A stretch of 8,939 bases of DNA from Methanobacteriota archaeon (GTDB taxonomy: Archaea > Halobacteriota > Methanocellia > Methanocellales > Methanocellaceae): NCBI GenBank assembly GCA_023436075.1, contig JAEZKS010000229.1, positions 1 through 8,939 on the forward strand. The letters run 5' to 3'. Made by a program: the position numbers and the translations under genes. Below, one piece after another: positions 1-5,322 of the stretch; positions within the stretch are counted from its first letter, which is position 1, and every line of letters begins with the position of its first letter. The notes beneath the pieces were generated by a model that worked only from the letters and a program-made list of their open reading frames with translations, was not told where the DNA came from and ran no database searches.

Positions 1-47
1 TAATTAAAAACGGGACCCATTTTTTTATGCCCGCGCCCGCGGCGCCG

Positions 48-91
48 GCTGCGGCCTAAAAAATGGTTCCAGGTGTTCGAAGTCGAAAGCC
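48..91. repeat. dispersed repeat, copy 1
   Basis: Copy 1 begins GCTGCGGCCT and ends in the 16-bp core TTCGAAGTCGAAAGCC (76-91). It aligns to 301-342 with 38 of 42 positions identical and a 2-base difference in the A-run. The core can form a short hairpin, TTCGA-AG-TCGAA. Similarity also extends upstream, where both copies are preceded by an ATGCCCGCG-like stretch. Confidence 0.75.
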
Positions 92-171
92 CCGGCAGGA
101 ACAGCACACCCTTATGTCCCAGAAAAACTTCGCTCAGCTCTGCCCCAGCACACAAAACGCACGCGCGACCG

Positions 172-214
172 AGCCGCCGGGCTCTCTTGTTTAAAAGCCG
201 CCGGGCTCTCTTGT
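172..214. repeat. 19-bp tandem repeat, period 24
   Basis: AGCCGCCGGGCTCTCTTGT occurs perfectly at 172-190 and again at 196-214, separated by TTAAA. Each copy contains a small hairpin, AGCC-GCCG-GGCT, extended by one G-C pair in the first copy. Confidence 0.8.
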
Positions 215-300
215 CTGGAACAAAAGCACAATTAAAGGCCGCAGCGAGCGCAGCGCACGCGGCAATAAACTGGCTTGCCTGTATCAGAAATGCCGCGTCC

Positions 301-342
301 GCTGCGGCCTAAAACGGTTCCTTGTATTCGAAGTCGAAAGCC
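301..342. repeat. dispersed repeat, copy 2
   Basis: This is the second copy of the repeat at 48-91, in the same orientation about 250 bp away. It shares the exact 16-bp core TTCGAAGTCGAAAGCC at 327-342 and the GCTGCGGCCT left part. Confidence 0.75.
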
Positions 343-389
343 AGAGCAAAGGTTAACGATGAAAAAAGAACGAGACGAAAAAGGACACT

Positions 390-421
390 TAAAAAGAAAA
401 ACAGGCGAGCCGTCAACCGGC
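390..421 (-). terminator. putative ftsZ terminator
   Basis: Just after the ftsZ stop, the minus strand reads a small hairpin GCCG-GTTGA-CGGC (409-421). It is followed within a few bases by the T-rich run TGTTTTTCTTTTT (390-402). Oligo-T tracts are the main archaeal termination signal, with or without a hairpin. Confidence 0.5.
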
Positions 422-428
422 GCGCCCT

Positions 429-1574
429 TTACCTGATTACGTCGATAATGGACGAGGAAGCCTTGCCTTTCCTTGCGGGGAACCTGCCGCCCGAGTAGTC
501 CGCGGCGTCATCGGCTGCAGAGGCCTTCTGGCCGTTCTTGCCCATGACCTGCGGCGAGTTGATGCCTGTCATGATGGCGAGCACTCTGACCTTGCCCTCG
601 TAGTCCTTCTGGATGCGTGCGCCCCAGATGACGTTCGCGTGCGAGTCCATCTCGTAGGTGAGCGACTCGGCAATGTTCTCCGCTTCGCGCAGCGTCAGGT
701 CCGGGCCACCGGTGATGTGCACCAGCGCGCCTGTGGCGCCACGGTAATCGACGTCCAGCAGCGGGTGGTTGAGTGCCGCCCTGACGACGTTGTCAGACTT
801 GTCCTGGCTCTTGGTCTCGCCCACGAGCATGACGGCGATGCCGCCGGCATTCATGATCGCTTTAACATCGGCGAAATCGAGGTTAATGAGCGACGGCCGG
901 GTGATCGTCTCCGATATGCCCTTGACGGTTTCCGAGATCAGCTGGTCCATGACCGAGAACGCCTGCTCCAGCGGCAGGTTCGGCACCATTTCGAGCAGCC
1001 TGTTGTTGTCCAGCACGATGACCGTGTCTGCCGCTGCCCTTAAGTCGGCGATGCCCTCTTCAGCCTTGACCATCCTGGCGCGCTCAACCTTGAACGGCGT
1101 GGAAACCATGCCTACGACGATGGCGCCCTGTTCCTTGGCGACCTGTGCGACGATGGGCGCCGTGCCGGTACCCGTTCCGCCGCCCATGCCTGCCGTGATG
1201 AACACGAGGTCAGCGTCTTTCAGTACTTCCTGCAGCGTGCTGCGGGCCAGCTCTGCCGCGCGCTTCCCTATCTCAGGGAAACCGCCTGCGCCCAGGCCCC
1301 TGGTGAGCGACTTGCCGACCAGGATCTTCTTGTCGGCCTTGATCACGTCGAGGTGCTGCTTATCAGTGTTGACAGCGATTGTCTCGGCGCCGTCGACACC
1401 AATGTTGTACAGCCTGTTGATGGTGTTGTTGCCTGCGCCGCCGCATCCGACGATCTTGATCTGGGGGAGCCCGAAGTCTTCAAAGTCGGCACCCGCGGTG
1501 TTGTCCCCCTTCTCGTTCCGGTATTCACGTTCCATTTCCGTGTATTTCAGTGCTTCTTGCACGATTGATTGCAT
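429..1574 (-). CDS. ftsZ: cell division protein FtsZ (archaeal)
   Basis: This is the tubulin-like GTPase that polymerises at mid-cell into the division ring. From the chosen start it has 381 residues, normal for archaeal FtsZ. Visible motifs are the nucleotide-binding GCGGAGNN (about 43-50), the tubulin signature GMGGGTGTGTAP (about 129-140) and the T7 synergy loop NLDFAD (231-236), whose N-x-D-x-x-D acts on the neighbouring subunit's GTP. The C-terminal domain is intact and ends in a basic linker plus a short conserved-looking tail, SSIIDVIR. I chose the ATG at 1574 because it gives an N-terminus (MQSIVQEAL) like archaeal FtsZ1 proteins and has G-rich sequence at suitable distance upstream. 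An in-frame ATG at 1586 and TTG at 1592 are alternatives. In many euryarchaea ftsZ sits next to secE-nusG-rpl11-rpl1. Here it stands alone, with the ribosomal cluster about 5 kb away. Confidence 0.97.
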   Translation of the reverse strand: MQSIVQEALKYTEMEREYRNEKGDNTAGADFEDFGLPQIKIVGCGGAGNNTINRLYNIGVDGAETIAVNTDKQHLDVIKADKKILVGKSLTRGLGAGGFPEIGKRAAELARSTLQEVLKDADLVFITAGMGGGTGTGTAPIVAQVAKEQGAIVVGMVSTPFKVERARMVKAEEGIADLRAAADTVIVLDNNRLLEMVPNLPLEQAFSVMDQLISETVKGISETITRPSLINLDFADVKAIMNAGGIAVMLVGETKSQDKSDNVVRAALNHPLLDVDYRGATGALVHITGGPDLTLREAENIAESLTYEMDSHANVIWGARIQKDYEGKVRVLAIMTGINSPQVMGKNGQKASAADDAADYSGGRFPARKGKASSSIIDVIR

Positions 1575-1678
1575 GTTTAATCCCATCCCCAAATTTTTGG
1601 TATGTAGTCTTTCCCCGGCGCGGGGCAGGCAATCCGTAGCTATTGCGAGAAGTCCCGCAGGCCTGTCCGCCGAGCCGC

Positions 1679-1731
1679 ATTTTTTACACGAACTCGTTTA
1701 AGTTTTGCTTTCGTACTGATTTCGTACTTTT
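1679..1731 (-). promoter_or_regulatory. promoter-like region upstream of ftsZ with direct repeat
   Basis: Read on the minus strand, two perfect copies of AGTACGAAA (1720-1728 and 1709-1717) lie 11 bp apart. They are followed by AGCAAAACTTAAAC, which resembles a BRE plus TATA box (about 1693-1706), and then by a second AT-rich run GTAAAAAATG (about 1678-1687). One-turn spacing directly upstream of a core promoter would suit a regulator binding site. The leader to the ftsZ ATG would be about 100 nt. Confidence 0.35.
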
Positions 1732-1789
1732 CGAAGTCGCTATCTTTCCGGGCCGTCCCTGTTAGAATCCTGGACGATGATATCGGGCT

Positions 1790-1810
1790 GAAGTCGCAGC
1801 CCCGACAGGA
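1790..1810. repeat. partial third copy of the dispersed repeat
   Basis: GAAGTCGCAGCCCCGACAGGA here resembles 80-100 next to copy 1 (GAAGTCGAAAGCCCCGGCAGGA), with two substitutions and one base missing. The left half of the repeat is absent. The match is short, so common ancestry is likely but not certain. Confidence 0.4.
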
Positions 1811-2044
1811 AAGGCAAGCTAAACCTGAACGTGAATTCCCGCCTGACATAGAGGCAGCGCTCAATGATCTAGCGAATGTCGATCAAATTGATTCATATCA
1901 ACTGATCCAATCCAAATCCCAAGCTTATTATGCGCTTCCCGATATTTAAACCGATTGGTATGCGGGCCCTTTCCGGTTACTAATTACTAAGAAACAAGCG
2001 ATAGATGCATGACGATTTTAAAAATAGCGAAGAGCGCCAGTACT

Positions 2045-2146
2045 GGCTGGTAGCATGGCGATTGCCACTAATACCACGGATTATGACTGGAAATCTATCT
2101 GTCAGCGGTTACCAGCCGCTCGGACAGGAAATCCGATGCCATAGCC
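2045..2146. ncRNA. candidate structured RNA (nested stems)
   Basis: Four helices nest perfectly: GGCT with AGCC (2045-2048/2143-2146), ATGGC with GCCAT (2055-2059/2138-2142), CGGATT with AATCCG (2077-2082/2130-2135), and CTGTCAGCGG with CCGCT-cg-GACAG (2099-2108/2116-2127). The 3' halves are almost contiguous while the unpaired bases fall on the 5' side. The pairing works on either strand. On the plus strand it would sit about 150 nt upstream of the protease start. It does not match a riboswitch or sRNA family I recognise, and it could also be a decayed palindromic element. Confidence 0.35.
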
Positions 2147-2159
2147 TCTAATGGGTAAA

Positions 2160-2222
2160 TTTGGTAAAAAATAGCCTAATAAATTACATAATTTTCTAAA
2201 TTTAGGATAAAGTACTTATAGC
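2160..2222 (+). promoter_or_regulatory. AT-rich promoter region of the protease gene
   Basis: This is an unusually AT-rich block in otherwise GC-rich DNA, with TATA-like TTACATAAT (about 2183-2191) and CTTATAG (about 2215-2221). Either could place transcription start 50-85 nt upstream of the gene. Downstream the leader carries ATAGGCAA twice (2226-2233 and 2254-2261). The exact box cannot be decided by eye. Confidence 0.35.
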
Positions 2223-2281
2223 AAAATAGGCAACTGTCCGATAACGCAATACGATAGGCAAGTTAGCAAGGCCAAACCAAC

Positions 2282-2296
2282 GGAGGGAAAAACATA
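2282..2296 (+). promoter_or_regulatory. ribosome binding site and apparent ATA start codon
   Basis: GGAGG (2282-2286) is followed 7 nt later by ATA (2294-2296). ATA is the only in-frame codon at the right distance for initiation, and from it the frame reads a textbook signal peptide (K-T-K-T, then a hydrophobic stretch). No ATG, GTG or TTG is available in frame between the binding site and the hydrophobic core. A CTG at 2309 or a TTG at 2336 would truncate the signal peptide. Confidence 0.6.
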
Positions 2297-4726
2297 AAAA
2301 CAAAAACTCTGATCGGCATCGCTCTCGTCGCGATCTTGCTGCTCTCCAGCACGATCGCCGTCGTGGCGGCGGTCCCGTCTCTCAAAGACCCGTCTGCTTC
2401 CGCGTCAACGGGCTATTCGACTTATATCGTAGCTTTCAATGACCAGGGCACGGCTTCTGCCGCAGCCCAGAGCCAGGTCGAGAGCCTGATCGACTCATAT
2501 AACGGCAGGATCATCGACCGCTACAGCATCATCGACGGCATGGCGATCACGTTACCGGACGATAAGGTAGACGAGCTCAGAGCCATGGACAACGTCAAGT
2601 ACGTCGAGAAAGACCAGACGATGCATGTCCTGCTCGACAAGGCAGTCCCGCAGATCGGCGGCGACCAGGTCTGGGCGACGGGCTACACCGGAGAGGGTGT
2701 CAAAGTGGCCGTCATCGATACGGGCATCGACGCCAGCCACCCCGACCTCAATGGCAACAAAGTGGTCAGCTGGGTCGATTACGTGAGCGGCAAGACCACG
2801 CCGTACGACGACCACGGCCACGGGACCCATGTGTCCAGCACCATCGCCGGCACCGGCGCAGCCTCCAACGGCCAGTACAAGGGCGTGGCGCCCAATGCCA
2901 GCCTGATGGTCGCAAAGGTGCTCAGCAAATCCGGCTCCGGCAGCACCACCAACATCATCAAGGGCATCCAGTGGGCCGTGCAGAACGGCGCCGACGTGAT
3001 CTCAATGTCCCTCGGCAGCACCACCCACGACCAGGCCATGTGCGACGCGCTGGACAACGCCATCAAGCAGGGCATCGTCTGCGTCATCGCAGCCGGCAAC
3101 AGCGGGCCCGGAGCAAAGACCATATGCAGCCCCGGTGACGACCCGAACGTCATCACGGTCGGCGCCAGCGACCGGAACGATGCCATCGCCTCGTTCAGCT
3201 CGCGCGGCCCCAACCGGGACGGCACCGTCAAGCCTGACGTCACCAACATGGGCGTCGGCCTCGTCGCAGCCAAAGCCACGGGCGTCGCATCATCCAAGCC
3301 AGTCGGCCAATACTACCAGGCAATGAGCGGCACCTCCATGGCTACCCCCATGACCTCGGGTACCGTGGCGCTGCTCCTCTCGGCCAAGCCGGATCTTACC
3401 CCGGCGCAGGTAAAAGATGCGCTGACAAAGACGGCAAAGCCTCTCGGCAGCAGCGTCCCGAACAACGACTACGGCTACGGCCGGGTACAGGCCAAGGCTG
3501 CCCTCGACTACGTCCTGAGCGGCCAGCTCCCGTCGCCAACGCCGACGCCAACTCCAACGCCAACTCCAACGCCGGGCCCGAACCCGACACCGACGCCTAC
3601 GCCAGGCCCCAACCCGACACCAACGCCAGAACCGGGCAACTACGGCGTCAGCCTGTTGAACCTGTTCGCCAGGTACAACAACCAGCTCGGCATAGACATG
3701 AGCAAGTACCAGATAAAGGCAGGCACCACCGCCGAGCAGAGTGCCATGATCTCGAACACGGGCAGCGTGGCCGACTCGTACACTATGACTGTCGACGGCA
3801 TACCCGATGCCTGGTGGGCCATCAGCGGCTACAATGGCGGCAGCCTGGACTCGAACTCGGCATCCATCCTGAAGCTGGCGATCACGCCGGCCGCAGATGC
3901 GACGACGGGCACGTACACCGTCACGCTGACCGCAACGTCAGACTCCGACAGCTCGGTGGCCGCGACGAAGACGTACACTCTGAACATTGTGGGCACGGCG
4001 GCACCATCACCCACGCCCACGCCAACTCCAACGCCTGGCCCGAACCCGACGCCTACACCGACGCCAGGCCCCAACCCAACCCCAACGCCGACACCGGGAC
4101 CTGATCCAACCCCGACACCGGGGGAGTATGCCTTCTCCGGATCGGCATCCAATAACGGCGACTACTACGCGTACGTAGTCCCGGACAGTGCAGGCCAGAT
4201 CACGGCCCAGGTCTCGTGGGCAAGCACCATGAACGACATCAACCTGTACCTCTACGACCCGGACGGCAACCTCGTCTCGAAGTCGGAGCAGCGCTACACC
4301 ACATCGGAAACGGTGCAGTATAACGCGCAGGAGGCCGGATATTACCTGGTCAAGGTGCAGGCGAAGAACTCATACATGCCGGTCACATTCTCAGGTGTGA
4401 CGACGGAGCCCGTGCAGACAGCCTACGTAAAGACAGGCACACTCGGCAGGGGACAGACCGTCAGCCTGAACGTCGATCCTGGCAACTCGGGCAGCGTCAA
4501 TGCCCGGCTCGCCTGGGGCTTTTCGTTCTACACGCCGACGCTGAGCCTGTTCGATCCGGATGGCAACAAGGTCGCTGATGCGGGCAACTTCCAGGAAGGT
4601 CTGATGTCCGCCTACGCGCACTTGAATTACGCGCCAGCATCCCCGGGCAGCTACGTGCTTAAGCTAGACGGCACGAAGACGCTCAACGCGGTCAACTACA
4701 GGCTGATTACGCCATACCAACTGTAA
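2294..4726 (+). CDS. secreted subtilisin-like (S8) serine protease with PT linkers and PPC-like domains
   Basis: This is an extracellular endopeptidase of about 810 residues counted from the ATA. Order: signal peptide (1-26, ending near VVAA); an I9-type inhibitory propeptide (about 41-114); the S8 catalytic domain (about 117-406) with Asp142 in VIDTGID, His176 in HGHGTHV, oxyanion Asn269 in AAGNSGP and Ser348 in GTSMATP; a PT-rich linker (413-448); a beta-sandwich domain resembling NEW3/CARDB-type modules (about 449-567); a second PT-rich linker (571-610); and two PPC-like beta-sandwiches (about 612-704 and 711-810). The last two each contain an LxL-F/Y-DPDGN motif and look like a tandem duplication. 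The full catalytic set suggests activity, with the propeptide removed by self-cleavage. No C-terminal membrane anchor or sorting motif is seen, so the enzyme is probably released or held by its accessory domains. The gene is a single unit with its own promoter and terminator. The start codon is the odd feature. Confidence 0.93.
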   Translation: MKTKTLIGIALVAILLLSSTIAVVAAVPSLKDPSASASTGYSTYIVAFNDQGTASAAAQSQVESLIDSYNGRIIDRYSIIDGMAITLPDDKVDELRAMDNVKYVEKDQTMHVLLDKAVPQIGGDQVWATGYTGEGVKVAVIDTGIDASHPDLNGNKVVSWVDYVSGKTTPYDDHGHGTHVSSTIAGTGAASNGQYKGVAPNASLMVAKVLSKSGSGSTTNIIKGIQWAVQNGADVISMSLGSTTHDQAMCDALDNAIKQGIVCVIAAGNSGPGAKTICSPGDDPNVITVGASDRNDAIASFSSRGPNRDGTVKPDVTNMGVGLVAAKATGVASSKPVGQYYQAMSGTSMATPMTSGTVALLLSAKPDLTPAQVKDALTKTAKPLGSSVPNNDYGYGRVQAKAALDYVLSGQLPSPTPTPTPTPTPTPGPNPTPTPTPGPNPTPTPEPGNYGVSLLNLFARYNNQLGIDMSKYQIKAGTTAEQSAMISNTGSVADSYTMTVDGIPDAWWAISGYNGGSLDSNSASILKLAITPAADATTGTYTVTLTATSDSDSSVAATKTYTLNIVGTAAPSPTPTPTPTPGPNPTPTPTPGPNPTPTPTPGPDPTPTPGEYAFSGSASNNGDYYAYVVPDSAGQITAQVSWASTMNDINLYLYDPDGNLVSKSEQRYTTSETVQYNAQEAGYYLVKVQAKNSYMPVTFSGVTTEPVQTAYVKTGTLGRGQTVSLNVDPGNSGSVNARLAWGFSFYTPTLSLFDPDGNKVADAGNFQEGLMSAYAHLNYAPASPGSYVLKLDGTKTLNAVNYRLITPYQL
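3530..3637 (+). repeat. PT-rich linker repeat 1 in the protease gene
   Basis: Low-complexity coding repeat of Pro-Thr units interspersed with PGPNP, joining the catalytic domain to the first beta-sandwich. A 56-bp stretch at 3572-3627 matches 4034-4089 in linker 2 at 49 of 56 positions. Such sequence is prone to slippage and recombination. Confidence 0.85.
4004..4123 (+). repeat. PT-rich linker repeat 2 in the protease gene
   Basis: Second Pro-Thr/PGPNP coding repeat, joining the first beta-sandwich to the PPC-like pair. Its DNA resemblance to linker 1 suggests duplication of the linker itself. Confidence 0.85.
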
Positions 4727-4737
4727 AAGCACAATAC

Positions 4738-4796
4738 GGCTGCGGCAGCATGCGGACAATATAGACGCTTGCCGCTGTAGCCTATTTTTTCATTTT
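4738..4796 (+). terminator. terminator of the protease gene
   Basis: GGCT-GCGGCA (4738-4747) pairs with TGCCGC-tgt-AGCC (4770-4782), leaving a 3-nt bulge. TATTTTTTCATTTT follows immediately. It starts 11 nt after the stop codon. Confidence 0.6.
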
Positions 4797-4867
4797 CAGC
4801 CAGTTTCGCACATGATCATGCCTGAATACAATTCGTTCTGCATATCCTGCGATTTTCATTATCAACG

Positions 4868-4877
4868 ATTTTATATG
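4868..4877 (+). promoter_or_regulatory. TATA box of the CsbD-like gene
   Basis: TTTTATATG (4869-4877) is close to the archaeal TATA consensus. Its centre is about 25 bp upstream of 4898, so the transcript should start at or just before the GGTGAT ribosome binding site. That leaves a leader of about 10 nt or less. Confidence 0.6.
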
Positions 4878-4907
4878 TCGCCGACTTAGCGCAGTACGGT
4901 GATATTC

Positions 4908-5084
4908 GTGGGCGGAATCAAGAAGGAACTCAGCGGTGCCAAAAAAGAGTTAACAGGCAAAGCTAAGGAAGAGGCTGGCAAGATCACTCACAAGCCCGGC
5001 ACGGAAGCTAAAGGCAAGGCGGAAGAGGTGGCCGGCAAAGCAGAGAAGAAGCTCGGAGAGGCCGAGAGAGCGCTCAAACGCTAA
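4908..5084 (+). CDS. CsbD-like small stress protein
   Basis: A 58-residue, highly charged protein rich in Lys, Glu, Ala and Gly. Its repeated GKAEE-AGK pattern is typical of the CsbD family (compare GKAKEEAGK near 17-25 and KGKAEEVAGKAEKKLGE near 35-51). There is no signal peptide, membrane segment or cysteine, so it should be cytoplasmic and mostly helical. CsbD proteins are general-stress-induced in bacteria and their biochemical role is unclear; the same role here is inferred from similarity only. I chose the GTG at 4908 because GGTGAT (4898-4903) lies 4 nt upstream. A GTG at 4899 would add three residues but overlap that site. The gene has its own TATA box and terminator and converges on the SDR gene. 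Confidence 0.8.
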   Translation: MGGIKKELSGAKKELTGKAKEEAGKITHKPGTEAKGKAEEVAGKAEKKLGEAERALKR

Positions 5085-5093
5085 GCTTTTACA

Positions 5094-5150
5094 GGGCGGA
5101 CGAGCCTGATGAAAAGTACGGCAGACAAGCCCGTCGCCCGTTTTCTTTCT
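5094..5150 (+). terminator. terminator of the CsbD-like gene
   Basis: GGGCGgACG (5094-5102) pairs with CGTCGCCC (5132-5139) with one bulged base, and GTTTTCTTTCT follows directly. It begins 10 nt after the stop codon. Confidence 0.55.
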
Positions 5151-5153
5151 GTG

Positions 5154-5266
5154 TTAGGACACAAAGGTACGCAAAGTGCACACGAAGGTACACAAAGGGA
5201 TTTTTAAGAAAGGAGGCTATGAGAAGCGTCTCTGTTAACCGTCCTTCGTGTAACTTTGTGTCCTGA
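5154..5266. repeat. phased inverted-repeat element A (CACAAAG type)
   Basis: The left arm has four related 7-mers, CACAAAG, CGCAAAG, CACGAAG and CACAAAG, starting at 5160, 5170, 5181 and 5191 (spacing 10, 11, 10). The right arm carries the complement, CTTCGTG at 5244 and CTTTGTG at 5254. The outer 23 bases of each arm (5154-5176 and 5244-5266) are complementary at 19 positions. From memory, similar CGAAG/CACAAAG strings occur between genes in many bacteria and archaea. I cannot name a family or function. Confidence 0.65.
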
Positions 5267-5322
5267 TACACGGGCCGCATGTACAAAACCGGTCGCCTGA
5301 ACGAACACTTTTACGATGCCCA

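Larger units (their letters stand above)
1..389. other. gene-free region downstream of ftsZ, repeat-bearing
   Basis: No reading frame here has a credible start, ribosome binding site or recognisable protein. The stretch is locally very GC-rich (around 30-57 and 240-310) and contains two copies of a dispersed repeat plus a 19-bp tandem repeat, listed separately. On the minus strand one frame stays open from about 303 to the left edge, but it has no ATG and runs through the repeats. I read the region as intergenic repeat sequence, possibly the remains of an element, not as a gene. Confidence 0.6.
1575..2293. other. gene-free 0.7-kb region between divergent genes
   Basis: This region lies between the ftsZ start and the protease start. 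No convincing gene was seen. A 48-codon frame at 2005-2151 has no ribosome binding site and overlaps a nested fold. The region contains promoter-like DNA for ftsZ with a 9-bp direct repeat, a partial copy of the dispersed repeat, the candidate structured RNA, and an AT-rich promoter and leader for the protease. Each is listed separately. Confidence 0.7.

Noticed and set aside
64..91. tRNA T-arm-like GGTTCC...TTCGAA in the dispersed repeat
   Set aside because: No acceptor, D or anticodon arms can be built around either copy.
73..312. 79-codon plus-strand frame in the repeat region
   Set aside because: No ribosome binding site, low-complexity composition, and it runs through both the dispersed and the tandem repeats.
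769..1701. 310-codon plus-strand frame opposite ftsZ
   Set aside because: It is a shadow of the strong ftsZ coding frame in GC-rich DNA; its translation has no recognisable domain.
1640..1864. 74-codon minus-strand frame upstream of ftsZ
   Set aside because: No credible start signal, covers promoter-like DNA and the repeat fragment, and its product resembles nothing.
2005..2151. 48-codon plus-strand frame starting at an ATG
   Set aside because: No ribosome binding site and it coincides with the nested fold; a structured RNA explains the segment better.
2221..2286. Possible c-di-GMP-I-type riboswitch upstream of the protease
   Set aside because: GCAA and CCAAACC fragments are suggestive, but the conserved GGGACGCAAAGCC segment and tetraloop are absent.
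2336..2338. TTG as the start of the protease
   Set aside because: It lies in the middle of the hydrophobic signal segment, 49 nt from the ribosome binding site, and would lose the basic N-terminus.
5160..5197. Short regular repeats as a CRISPR array
   Set aside because: The units are 7 bp at 10-11 bp intervals with no spacers, and no cas genes are present.
5219..5266. 15-codon frame behind AAAGGAGG within element A
   Set aside because: The ATG is only 2 nt from the GGAGG and the frame is made of the repeat arm; most likely chance.
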